Positions 55,535-63,450 of a stretch of DNA of 64,000 nucleotides are shown here, piece by piece. The stretch covers positions 124,001 through 188,000 of the forward strand of contig CANNFR010000007.1 of the NCBI GenBank assembly GCA_947503935.1. Direction: 5' to 3'. Within the stretch, counting starts at the first letter, position 1. Every line of letters starts with the position of its first letter. Position numbers and translations under genes: made by a program. Source of the stretch: an uncultured Paracoccaceae bacterium. GTDB lineage: Bacteria; Pseudomonadota; Alphaproteobacteria; Rhodobacterales; Rhodobacteraceae. The notes under the pieces were generated by a model. The model searched no databases, was not told where the DNA came from, and saw only the letters and a program-made list of their open reading frames with translations.

Positions 55535-55717
55535 GGGATGGCAACGCTCCGAAGGTTTCGCCTTTCGGTTACAGGGGCCTCGCTCAAATGCCAAGCCCGG
55601 CGGTGCTTGGGTTGTTGAATGGCAAAATGCGGTTCCCTACCGTGCCAATCATCAGCTATGCATAAATGGATTATTAGCAAAGCAGATGTCCTGTTCGCTC
55701 AGGAAAGATAGTAAGAT

Positions 55718-56323
55718 ATGTCATCAGCCCCGACTTGGGATGATTGGGCCCGTCAGCCCAAACGCTTTTCACGCGACGAGAAGCCATCCAGAATCCCTAC
55801 ATTCGAAGATATGTTGGCGGGGTTCGATATGGCATTGCATGCCAAGGACACTTCGGGCGTTCTCACATACCAACAAACAGCCCCCTATCCCTTTCTCGAG
55901 TCTCACGGGATGTTCATAGCGCGCAAGCAATCCGTCGCTGGTGAAATGTTCAGCATATTCGCCTTCAACAAAAGAAAGATTGGCAGAAATGCAGGCGTCA
56001 GATGTCAGTTGCTCGACCTCACTACGGGCGCGGCAGGGGCGTTTGAACGGCTCTTCCAGGCGGCTGCGCACTCCGCCAGCGAAGAGATGGATCATATCGG
56101 GCGGGATGGGACATGGATCCAAGCCGCGCTTTTCGGAGATAGTCCGGTGTTTCTCAAGGCCTGGTCTCCCGGTGAGAACAGTCTGCCTGGCCAGTTCTGC
56201 ACCATCATGTCGAAGGTGATCAAAGACGTGCTGGCAAGCGAGGCTGCGCGTTTTGATGCAGCACCACACATGCCCGATATAGAGCGCCTTGCCGATAGTT
56301 TTGCGGAGATGGGCCCAGCCTGA
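55718..56323 (+). CDS. Protein of unknown function
   Basis: This 201-residue protein, mostly soluble and rich in aromatic and charged residues, shows no signal peptide and no motif I recognise. Base composition in its first half is AT-richer than that of aroC and thiB. It stands alone between aroC (divergent) and the first TPP riboswitch, with a weak ribosome binding site (AGGAAA about 14 bases upstream). It could be a horizontally acquired gene. Confidence 0.6.
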   Translation: MSSAPTWDDWARQPKRFSRDEKPSRIPTFEDMLAGFDMALHAKDTSGVLTYQQTAPYPFLESHGMFIARKQSVAGEMFSIFAFNKRKIGRNAGVRCQLLDLTTGAAGAFERLFQAAAHSASEEMDHIGRDGTWIQAALFGDSPVFLKAWSPGENSLPGQFCTIMSKVIKDVLASEAARFDAAPHMPDIERLADSFAEMGPA

Positions 56324-56365
56324 TCCGCCGCCACTTGCCCTTCCCGGCCAGCGCGCATAACGTCG

Positions 56366-56456
56366 GCTACACCTCGGGGTGCCTGGCGACAGGCTGAGAT
56401 GCGCAAGCGAACCCGTCGAACCTGAACCGGTTAGGACCGGCGGAGGGAAGGTTGCA
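56366..56456 (+). promoter_or_regulatory. TPP (THI-box) riboswitch, first copy
   Basis: The hallmarks are in order: CTCGGGGTGCC, GGCTGAGATGCG, ACCCGTCGAACCTGAACCGG and the closing GGAGGGAAGG. Thiamine pyrophosphate binding would switch off the thiB gene that starts about 47 bases further on. No strong terminator lies between, so translational control at the ribosome binding site is likely. Confidence 0.95.
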
Positions 56457-56502
56457 CCCCCAAAAGGCTGCGCTTCTCCGTCTGTCACCCATGGAGGATG
56501 AC

Positions 56503-57483
56503 ATGCGATTGACGACATTTCTGGCCGGGCTTTGCCTGGCCACCACGGCTGCGGCCGAAGCCCCCGAATTTACCGTTTATGCGCCCGATTACTTCGCCTC
56601 GGAATGGGGCCCCGGGCCCGGCATCGAGGCGGCATTTGAAGAAACATGCGCCTGCGATCTGGTCTTCGTGACCGGTGATGTGTTGCCTCGGCTGCTGATC
56701 GAGGGCGACAGAACCCGCGCCGACGCCGTGATCGGGCTGAACACCGACATCACCGCACGTGCCCGCGCCACGGGCCTGTTCGCACCCCACGGGCAGAAGA
56801 CGGACGATCTGACCATGCCGATTGCCTGGGAGGATGAGGTGTTCTTGCCGTTCAACTGGGGCTACACTGCGTTCGTTTACGACAAGACCCGGCTTGAAAA
56901 CCCGCCGTCGAGCTTTGCGGAGCTTTTGTCGCTGCCCGATGACGTGAAGATCGTCATTCAGGATCCACGATCCTCAATCTCGGGCCTGGCGCTTTTGCTC
57001 TGGGTCAAGGCGGTCTATGGCGATGAGGCAGGGGGGGCCTGGGACAAATTGGCGCCCAAGATCCTGACCGTAACCAAAGGCTGGTCGGAAGCCTACGGCA
57101 TGTTCACCGCAGGCGAGGCCGACATGGTGCTGAGCTACACCACCTCGCCCGCCTATCACATCATCGCCGACGGAGATCGCACCAAGGCAGCTGCGATTTT
57201 TGAGGAGGGGCATTATTTCATGGTCGAACTGGCCGGTAGGCTTCGGACAACTGATCAGCCCGATCTGGCCGATGCGTTCATGGCCTTTATCCTGTCGGAA
57301 CGGTTTCAGGCGATGATGCCCACCGGCAACTGGGCCTATCCCGTGCGGCTTGATCCGGCAAAGCTGCCAACCGAATTTGCCGAGCTGGGCCAGCCGCCCC
57401 GCGCGGTCTTTTACAGCGAGATCGCGGCCGAAGCGCTGCGCAAGCCTGCGTTGGATGAATGGCTTGCGGCCTTCTCGCGCTAG
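56503..57483 (+). CDS. thiB: Thiamine ABC transporter substrate-binding protein, first copy
   Basis: This 326-residue periplasmic receptor binds thiamine or its phosphates and delivers them to ThiP/ThiQ. It has a signal peptide (cleavage near AAA, residue 17). Family motifs are FTVYAPDYFASEWGPGPGIE, PIAWEDEVFLPFNWGYTAFVYD, VIQDPRSSISGLALL, EGEADMVLSYTTSPAYH. The ATG at 56503 has GGAGG 5 bases upstream. It is highly similar to the next thiB, which has its own riboswitch. A hairpin follows its stop by 12 bases. Confidence 0.93.
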   Translation: MRLTTFLAGLCLATTAAAEAPEFTVYAPDYFASEWGPGPGIEAAFEETCACDLVFVTGDVLPRLLIEGDRTRADAVIGLNTDITARARATGLFAPHGQKTDDLTMPIAWEDEVFLPFNWGYTAFVYDKTRLENPPSSFAELLSLPDDVKIVIQDPRSSISGLALLLWVKAVYGDEAGGAWDKLAPKILTVTKGWSEAYGMFTAGEADMVLSYTTSPAYHIIADGDRTKAAAIFEEGHYFMVELAGRLRTTDQPDLADAFMAFILSERFQAMMPTGNWAYPVRLDPAKLPTEFAELGQPPRAVFYSEIAAEALRKPALDEWLAAFSR

Positions 57484-57495
57484 CGCTTTCGCCTT

Positions 57496-57515
57496 GCGGC
57501 CCCAGACGGGGCCGC
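57496..57515 (+). terminator. Hairpin between the first thiB and the second riboswitch
   Basis: GCGGCCCC-AGAC-GGGGCCGC is a perfect 8-bp stem 12 bases after the first thiB stop and 10 bases before the second riboswitch. It lacks a T run, so it may protect the upstream mRNA end or act as a weak terminator. Confidence 0.55.
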
Positions 57516-57524
57516 CTAAGTATC

Positions 57525-57617
57525 GGACTACCTCGGGGTGCCCGGCTGCGGGCTGAGATGCGTGATGCGAACCCGTAGAACCTGAACCGGTTAAGACCGG
57601 CGGAGGGAAGGTCGCAT
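57525..57617 (+). promoter_or_regulatory. TPP (THI-box) riboswitch, second copy
   Basis: The same conserved blocks as in the first copy occur with little change: CTCGGGGTGCCC, GGGCTGAGATGCG, ACCCGTAGAACCTGAACCGG and GGAGGGAAGG. It precedes the second thiB by about 39 bases. The near identity of the two switches and of their spacing to thiB indicates that riboswitch and gene were duplicated together. Confidence 0.95.
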
Positions 57618-57655
57618 CTGATCCTTCACACCGCCCGTCGCATTGGAGGATGAGA

Positions 57656-58639
57656 ATGCGCTATCCGATCCTTGCTGCGGGATGCCTCATGGCCAGTATG
57701 GCCCAGGCGGAAACACCCGTACTGACTATCTACACCTATGACAGCTTCATCGCCGAATGGGGCCCGGGCCCCGCGGTTGAGGTGGCGTTTGAGGCCGTCT
57801 GCGCCTGCGATCTGAAATTCGTGGCTGCCGGGGATGGGGCGGGGCTTTTGGCGCGGATCAAGCTGGAAGGGGCACGGACCGAGGCGGATGTGGTGTTGGG
57901 TCTCGACACCAACCTGACGGCGGCGGCGGCGGACAGCGCCCTGTTCCAGCCCGTCTCGGTCGAGGCGACATATGACCTGCCGATCGAGTGGGAGGATGAC
58001 CTCTTCGTGCCTTACGATTGGGGCTATTTCGCCTTTGTCTATGACAACACCAAGCTGACCGATGTGCCCACGGATTTTGAGGCGCTGGCCGCTTCGGATG
58101 TGTCGATCATCATTCAGGACCCCCGGTCCTCGACGCCGGGACTTGGCCTGCTTCTCTGGGTGCAGGCGGCCTATGGCGACCGGGCGGGCGAGATCTGGGA
58201 GGGGCTCTCGGACAATATCGTTACCGTCACCCCCGGCTGGTCCGAGGCCTATGGCCTCTTTACCGAGGGCGAGGCCGACATGGTGCTCAGCTACACCACT
58301 TCGCCCGCCTATCACCTGATCGCCGAGGAAGACCCGACGAAATCAGCCGCCCTTTTTGCCGAGGGGCATTACCTGCAAGTCGAAGTGGCGGGCAAGATCG
58401 CCTCGACCGAAGAGCCTGAACTGGCCGATCAATTCCTTGATTTCATGGTGTCCGAGGCGTTCCAATCGGTGATCCCGACGACTAATTGGATGTATCCTGC
58501 CGTCATCCCCAGCGACGGCTTGCCCGAAGGGTTTGAGACGCTGATCCTGCCCGGCCAGGCGTTGATCTATGCACCCGGCGAGGCGGCAGAGATCCGCGAT
58601 CAGGCGCTTGAGACATGGCGCGCCGCGCTCAGCCGCTAG
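57656..58639 (+). CDS. thiB: Thiamine ABC transporter substrate-binding protein, second copy
   Basis: This 327-residue periplasmic receptor is paralogous to the first ThiB, with the same motif order (LTIYTYDSFIAEWGPGPAVE, PIEWEDDLFVPYDWGYFAFVYD, IIQDPRSSTPGLGLLL, EGEADMVLSYTTSPAYH) but many substitutions between them. The signal peptide ends near AQA (residue 18). The ATG at 57656 is 6 bases after GGAGG, better than the ATG at 57650. Its end overlaps thiP by 25 bases, so this copy is the one coupled to the permease. Confidence 0.94.
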   Translation: MRYPILAAGCLMASMAQAETPVLTIYTYDSFIAEWGPGPAVEVAFEAVCACDLKFVAAGDGAGLLARIKLEGARTEADVVLGLDTNLTAAAADSALFQPVSVEATYDLPIEWEDDLFVPYDWGYFAFVYDNTKLTDVPTDFEALAASDVSIIIQDPRSSTPGLGLLLWVQAAYGDRAGEIWEGLSDNIVTVTPGWSEAYGLFTEGEADMVLSYTTSPAYHLIAEEDPTKSAALFAEGHYLQVEVAGKIASTEEPELADQFLDFMVSEAFQSVIPTTNWMYPAVIPSDGLPEGFETLILPGQALIYAPGEAAEIRDQALETWRAALSR

Positions 58640-60189
58640 AGCCGCTGCACTGGGTCGGGGTCGCGGCGGTTGCCGTGATCCTGATGCTCAGCCTCGGGAC
58701 ATTGGCGGCCGTGGCGATGCGCGCCGAGGGATGGGGCAGCCTTGGTGTGGCCGATTGGGCGGCGGTGCGTTTTACCGTGGTGCAAGCGCTTATCTCGGCG
58801 GCGCTGTCCTGCCTGGTGGCGATACCCGTCGCGCGGGCGCTGGCGCGGCGGCAATTCCTCGGGCGCGGCGTGTTGGTGACGCTGCTCGGCGCGCCGTTTA
58901 TCCTGCCGGTGATCGTAGCCGTGCTTGGGCTGCTGGCGGTCTTCGGGCGCAACGGCTGGGTTAGCCAGGGCCTGGACCTGATCGGCCTGCCGCCGGTCAA
59001 TATCTACGGGCTGCATGGGGTGGTTCTGGCGCATGTCTTCTTCAACCTTCCGCTGGCGACCCGGCTGATCCTGCAAGGCTGGCTGGCGATCCCGGCCGAG
59101 CGGTTCCGTTTGGCTGCGACCTTGGGGTTTCAGCCGGGTGACATCGCCCGCGTGCTTGAAAGGCCGATGCTGCGCGCCGTCCTGCCGGGCGCGTTTGCGG
59201 TGATCTTTCTGGTCTGCCTGACCAGTTTTGCCGTGGCGCTGACGCTGGGCGGCGGGCCGCGCGCCACAACTGTTGAACTTGCGATCTATCAGGCGTTCAG
59301 CTTTGACTTCGATCTGGCCCGCGCCGCGTTGTTGGCGCTGGTGCAGGTCGCCCTGACGGTGGCCGCGGCCCTTCTGGCGATGCGGGTGGCCATCCCCGCC
59401 GCGCTTGGCGCGGGTCTCGACCGGGCGGTTGAGCGTTGGGATGCGGGCGCGCTGGTCCTGCGGGTGCAGGATATCGCGTTGCTGACCATCGTGACCCTGT
59501 TCCTGCTGGTCCCCATCGCGGCGGTCATCGTGGCGGGCCTGGGCGCGCTGCCGGGCCTGCCGGCCTCGGTCTGGCAGGCGACGGGGCGGTCGCTGACCGT
59601 GGCGCTGGGCTCGGCGGGGCTGACCCTGGCGCTGGCGCTGCCGATGGCTTTGCTGATCCAGCGTCTGAGGGGGCGTGCGGGCGGGGTTCTGGCCGAAGGG
59701 GTCGGGTATCTGACCATCGCCGCCTCGCCCCTGGTCATGGGGGTCGGCCTTTTCATCCTGCTTTTCCCGCTGGTGAACCCGTCCGACCTTGCCTTGCCGG
59801 TCACGGCGACCGTGAACGCGGCGATGAGCCTGCCCTTCGCGCTTCGCGCCTTGATCCCCGCTTTGGCCGAGGCCGAGGCCGCCTATGGACGCCTGGCCGA
59901 CAGCTTGCGGCTGCGGGGAATGGCGCGGTTGCGCCTCTTGATCGTGCCGCGCCTGGCGCGGGCCTTGGGCTTTTCAGCCGGGCTTGCAGCGGCGTTTTCC
60001 ATGGGGGATCTGGGCGTGATCGCGCTCTTTGCCGATTCCGAGGGCGCCACCTTGCCCTTGCAGCTTTACCGTCTGATGGCGGCCTACCGGATGGAGGATG
60101 CGATGGGCGCGGCCCTTTTGCTGATGGGCGCCAGCATCGCGCTGTTCTGGCTGTTCGACAGGGGAGGGCGCCTGAATGCTGCTGCTTGA
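58615..60189 (+). CDS. thiP: Thiamine ABC transporter permease
   Basis: This 524-residue permease fuses two six-helix halves, as usual for ThiP. EAA-type loops are seen in AERFRLAATLGFQPGDIARVLERP (about 160-185) and EAEAAYGRLADSLRLRGMARLRLLIVPR (about 420-447), one per half. It should form the channel for thiamine delivered by either ThiB. The ATG lies inside thiB and its end overlaps thiQ by 14 bases. Confidence 0.93.
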   Translation: MARRAQPLEPLHWVGVAAVAVILMLSLGTLAAVAMRAEGWGSLGVADWAAVRFTVVQALISAALSCLVAIPVARALARRQFLGRGVLVTLLGAPFILPVIVAVLGLLAVFGRNGWVSQGLDLIGLPPVNIYGLHGVVLAHVFFNLPLATRLILQGWLAIPAERFRLAATLGFQPGDIARVLERPMLRAVLPGAFAVIFLVCLTSFAVALTLGGGPRATTVELAIYQAFSFDFDLARAALLALVQVALTVAAALLAMRVAIPAALGAGLDRAVERWDAGALVLRVQDIALLTIVTLFLLVPIAAVIVAGLGALPGLPASVWQATGRSLTVALGSAGLTLALALPMALLIQRLRGRAGGVLAEGVGYLTIAASPLVMGVGLFILLFPLVNPSDLALPVTATVNAAMSLPFALRALIPALAEAEAAYGRLADSLRLRGMARLRLLIVPRLARALGFSAGLAAAFSMGDLGVIALFADSEGATLPLQLYRLMAAYRMEDAMGAALLLMGASIALFWLFDRGGRLNAAA

Positions 60190-60868
60190 CGGGCTATTGG
60201 TGAGGCTGGGCACGTTTCGCCTGTCGGCGGACCTCACGGTGCCGACAGGCGCACGCATCGCCGTGATGGGCCCGTCCGGTGCGGGCAAATCGACATTGCT
60301 GAACGCAATCGCGGGGTTTGTCGCGCCAGAGGCGGGCCGCATCCTCTGGGACGGGCGCGACCTGACACCGCTTGATCCGGGCGACAGGCCGGTCAGCGTG
60401 ATCTTTCAGGATCAGAACCTGTTTCCGCATCTCAGCGTCGCGGTGAACGTGGGCCTCGGCCTGCGGCCTTCGGCGCGGCTGACGCCGGAGGAGAAGGCAA
60501 GGGTCGGCACGGCGTTGGAGCGTGTCGGCCTGGCTGGTCTGGGCGACCGGCGGCCTTCGCAATTGTCGGGTGGCCAGCAAAGCCGGGTGGCCCTGGCCCG
60601 GATGCTGCTGCAGGCCCGGCCCGTGGTTCTGCTGGATGAACCTTTTGCCGCGCTTGGGCCTGCCCTGAAGGCCGAGATGCTGGATCTGGTCGCCGATCTG
60701 GCCGCCGAGACCGGCGCGACCTTGCTGATGATCAGCCACGAGCCTGAGGATGCAAAACGAATCGCCACGGATGTCTGTGTGGTCGATGCCGGCCAGGTCT
60801 CGGCCCCGGTTGCGACAGAGGCGCTTTTCCGCGACCCGCCTGCGGCCTTGCGCCGATACCTGGGCTGA
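60176..60868 (+). CDS. thiQ: Thiamine ABC transporter ATPase
   Basis: This 230-residue ATPase powers ThiP. Walker A is GPSGAGKSTLL near residues 32-42, the signature LSGGQQSRVALAR is near 126-138, and Walker B VVLLDEPFAALGP near 147-159. The last gene of the unit starts inside thiP. An intergenic element (60907-60941) follows. Confidence 0.94.
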   Translation: MLLLDGLLVRLGTFRLSADLTVPTGARIAVMGPSGAGKSTLLNAIAGFVAPEAGRILWDGRDLTPLDPGDRPVSVIFQDQNLFPHLSVAVNVGLGLRPSARLTPEEKARVGTALERVGLAGLGDRRPSQLSGGQQSRVALARMLLQARPVVLLDEPFAALGPALKAEMLDLVADLAAETGATLLMISHEPEDAKRIATDVCVVDAGQVSAPVATEALFRDPPAALRRYLG

Positions 60869-60906
60869 GGGGGCTGCGGTAGCTCCAAGTCGCGAGAAGA
60901 GATTTC

Positions 60907-60941
60907 TGCCTCCGGCGGGGATATTTGGAAACAGGAAAGAC
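60907..60941 (-). repeat. 35-base intergenic element, copy 2
   Basis: On the plus strand the element ends in GGGATATTTGGAAACAGGAAAGAC and matches 39071-39105. It begins exactly 7 bases past the stop codon of the minus-strand asparaginase gene, the same spacing as copy 1 after the MAPEG gene. No hairpin or T run is obvious. Confidence 0.6.
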
Positions 60942-60948
60942 GGGGCTT

Positions 60949-61944
60949 TCAGCCCGGAAATCCATCGGCCGCGCGCAGGATGCCCGTTTCGGCCTTGCGC
61001 CAGTTCGTCTGCGGCGTGTCGAGCCGTTTGCGCGTGGCGGGGTGATCGTAGTCAAGTACGCCCGCCCGCACCAGCAGGGCGGCGATTGCCAGCTCGGCGG
61101 CGCGGGTGCCGCCATCGACGATTTTCAGCGCGATGCCGATCTGTTTTTCGGGGATGATGGCGACAAAGACGGCCTCGGCGCCGGTCTTGATCGCGACCTT
61201 GCCGCCCATCGCGCGCATCAATTCGGTGCAGGCGCGCCCCTCGCCTGCGACCAGGTCGGGATAGGTCGCCATCGCCTGGCGGAGGCGCACCATGGCACGG
61301 CCCCTCGTATCGGTCTCGGCCGCGTTGGCGAAGGCCGACATGGCGCGGGCCAGGCCGGTGATCGTGCAGGCGAAATTGGGGGCCGAGCAGCCGTCGATGC
61401 CGTAGCCGGGAGAGGCCTCGCCGGTTACCTCTTCTGTCACCTGCCGGATCGCCTGCTGGACCGGATGATCGGGGTCGATATAGTCAGGCCCCGCCCCCAG
61501 ATGTCGCGTCAGCGTCAGAAAGCCCGCATGTTTGCCTGAGCAATTGTTGTGCTTCTGGCAGGGTGTCGTGTGGCCCAGGATCAGGCCGTTGCGCGCTTCT
61601 TTGTCCTTCGGCCAATGGGCGCCGCAGCGCAGATCGTCGTCGCCAAGGCCGAGGTCGGTCAGCCAGCTTTCGACCATCCCGGTATGAAGCGCGGCGCCCT
61701 GATGCGAGGCGCAGGCAAGCGCCAATTGTCGGTCGGTCAGACCCGCCGCCTCGGCCGCGCCGCTTTCGATCAACGGCAGGGCCTGGACCATCTTGCAAGA
61801 CGATCGCGGGTAGATCATCGCCTGCGGGTCGCCCCAGCTGTCGACCACCGCGCCGCCGGGGCCGCAGATCACTGCGTGGCCGGAATGATAGGATTCCAGC
61901 ATACCTCCCCGCCAGAGTTCTGCCATCCTGTGTGGTTCGGCCAT
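60949..61944 (-). CDS. L-asparaginase II family protein (Rhizobium etli type)
   Basis: This 331-residue cytoplasmic amidohydrolase belongs to the asparaginase family typified by Rhizobium etli, unrelated to the E. coli type. Visible motifs are the SSCKMVQALPLIESGAA region near residue 50 (a Ser-x-x-Lys pattern), CASHQGAALHTGMVE, HNNCSGKHAGFL and GYGIDGCSAPNFA. Known members hydrolyse asparagine to aspartate and ammonia with Ser, Lys and Cys at the active site. The ATG at 61944 is chosen by motif spacing; a longer frame begins at 61995. Confidence 0.9.
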   Translation of the reverse strand: MAEPHRMAELWRGGMLESYHSGHAVICGPGGAVVDSWGDPQAMIYPRSSCKMVQALPLIESGAAEAAGLTDRQLALACASHQGAALHTGMVESWLTDLGLGDDDLRCGAHWPKDKEARNGLILGHTTPCQKHNNCSGKHAGFLTLTRHLGAGPDYIDPDHPVQQAIRQVTEEVTGEASPGYGIDGCSAPNFACTITGLARAMSAFANAAETDTRGRAMVRLRQAMATYPDLVAGEGRACTELMRAMGGKVAIKTGAEAVFVAIIPEKQIGIALKIVDGGTRAAELAIAALLVRAGVLDYDHPATRKRLDTPQTNWRKAETGILRAADGFPG

Positions 61945-62121
61945 GTGCGGTCCTCCGTTCCCCGATACGCAGTTTTCCGCTGGAAGGGCTTTCAATACAC
62001 CGGAATTTTACGTTAACCTTGCCCTATCGAGTTGAAATAATTTCCGCCAGAGGCAAAAAGGTCGATCAAGCGGTCCAAATGGCGGGCGATGAGGCAGAGA
62101 CAGCTGGAGGCTGTAGGGAAA

Positions 62122-62658
62122 ATGACGACATGGATGATCCGCAGCGCGTTTGGTGCATCAGTGGCATTGGCCGCATCGGTTGCAATGGCGCAGGAGGAAA
62201 GCACCAATCGGGTCGGCGCGAATACTGATTGGAGTGTGTTTGTTGAGGGCGATCCGCAGGAATGCTGGGCCGTCTCCAGCCCGAAGGAAACGGTGAACAC
62301 GCGCGATGGTCGCGTGGTGGCCGTGCGGCGGGGCGATATCTTGATGTTCGTGACCTATCGGCCCAGTGCGAATGTGGCCGGCGAGGTGTCGTTCACCGGC
62401 GGATATCCCTTCGCCCCCGGATCGACCGTGTCCCTGGATATCGGCGGCACGGCGTTTCAGCTGATCCCCGATACCGAAAATCCCGAATGGGCCTATCCCG
62501 TACCGGAAGATGATCAGCGCATCGTGTCGGCCATGCGAAACGGTGCTCAGGCCGTTCTGGTCGGCCGGTCCGCTCGTGGCACGACCACAACCGACACGTT
62601 CTCTCTTCTGGGGTTCACGGCGACGGTGGACGAAGCCGCCAACCGCTGCACAAGCTGA
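62122..62658 (+). CDS. Invasion-associated locus B (IalB) family exported protein
   Basis: This 178-residue protein has a signal peptide (core SAFGASVALAASVAMAQ, cleavage near residue 23) and the IalB pattern DWSVFVEGDPQECWAVSSPKETVN, VVAVRRGDILMFVTYRPSANVAGEVSFTGGYPFAPGS and a C-terminal TDTFSLLGFTATVDEA. IalB proteins are periplasmic or outer-membrane associated with no established enzymatic role outside Bartonella. It abuts the convergent SDR gene with no spacer. Confidence 0.87.
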   Translation: MTTWMIRSAFGASVALAASVAMAQEESTNRVGANTDWSVFVEGDPQECWAVSSPKETVNTRDGRVVAVRRGDILMFVTYRPSANVAGEVSFTGGYPFAPGSTVSLDIGGTAFQLIPDTENPEWAYPVPEDDQRIVSAMRNGAQAVLVGRSARGTTTTDTFSLLGFTATVDEAANRCTS

Positions 62659-63450
62659 TCACCAGCCGTTGAAGCCGCCATCCACATGGTGGATCTGGCC
62701 GGTGATGTAGTTCGACTGGTCCGAGCAGAGAAACAGCATCGCGTCGGCGATTTCATCCGGCTCAGCCATGCGGCCCGCCATGATCAGGTTCGAGACCCGC
62801 TTCTGAAATTCCTCGGAATGGCCGTTGAACACGGCGCCGGGGGCGATGGTGTTGACCGTCGCCTGGCGCTTGGCCCAATAGGCCGCTAGCCAGAGCGTCA
62901 GCCCGTGGATGCCCGCCTTGCTGGCGGAATAGGCGCTGAAGGACCGGAACGGCATGCCGTCGTAGATCTCGTGATGCGGCGCGTTCAGCGCGTACATCGA
63001 AGCGACGTTGATCAGCTTGGCGGGCCATTTGCCCACGATGTCACGGTCCATCTGACGGGCGACCATGAAAGCGCCGGTCATGTTGGTGCGCAGCGTCCGC
63101 TCCCAATCAGTGACCGAGGTGTTGGCGAAGTCAGGGAAGGGTTTGCCCGCGCCCATCAGCAATTCGCCCGTAATGGCTGCGTTGTTCAGCACCACATTGG
63201 GCTCAAGCCCCATGCCGAGCAGTTTCTGGAACACGGCTGTCACTTGGTCTTCGTCGGCCACGTCAAGCTCAACAAAGGTGAACGCGTCGTTTGATCCGTG
63301 ATCGGCCTTCAGCTTGTCAGCGCGCTCGCCCGGCAGGTCAGAGGCCACCACGCGCGCGCCCGCCGCCAGCATCCGGCGCACATAAGTGCTGCCTAAAACG
63401 CCACCCGAGCCGGTGATGAAAATGGTCTTGCCGTCAAGCTGGGTCTGCAT
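62659..63450 (-). CDS. SDR family oxidoreductase
   Basis: This 263-residue NAD(P)-dependent dehydrogenase/reductase starts TQLDGKTIFITGSGGVLGSTYVRRM, with GSGGVLG as the nucleotide-binding loop. The VLNNAAITGE segment (NNA motif) and the catalytic YSASK (Tyr in AYSASKAGIHG, near 175) are present. It follows an acylneuraminate-cytidylyltransferase-like gene with a 17-base overlap, so a role in nonulosonic acid (sialic, legionaminic or pseudaminic-type) sugar synthesis is likely. Confidence 0.88.
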   Translation of the reverse strand: MQTQLDGKTIFITGSGGVLGSTYVRRMLAAGARVVASDLPGERADKLKADHGSNDAFTFVELDVADEDQVTAVFQKLLGMGLEPNVVLNNAAITGELLMGAGKPFPDFANTSVTDWERTLRTNMTGAFMVARQMDRDIVGKWPAKLINVASMYALNAPHHEIYDGMPFRSFSAYSASKAGIHGLTLWLAAYWAKRQATVNTIAPGAVFNGHSEEFQKRVSNLIMAGRMAEPDEIADAMLFLCSDQSNYITGQIHHVDGGFNGW

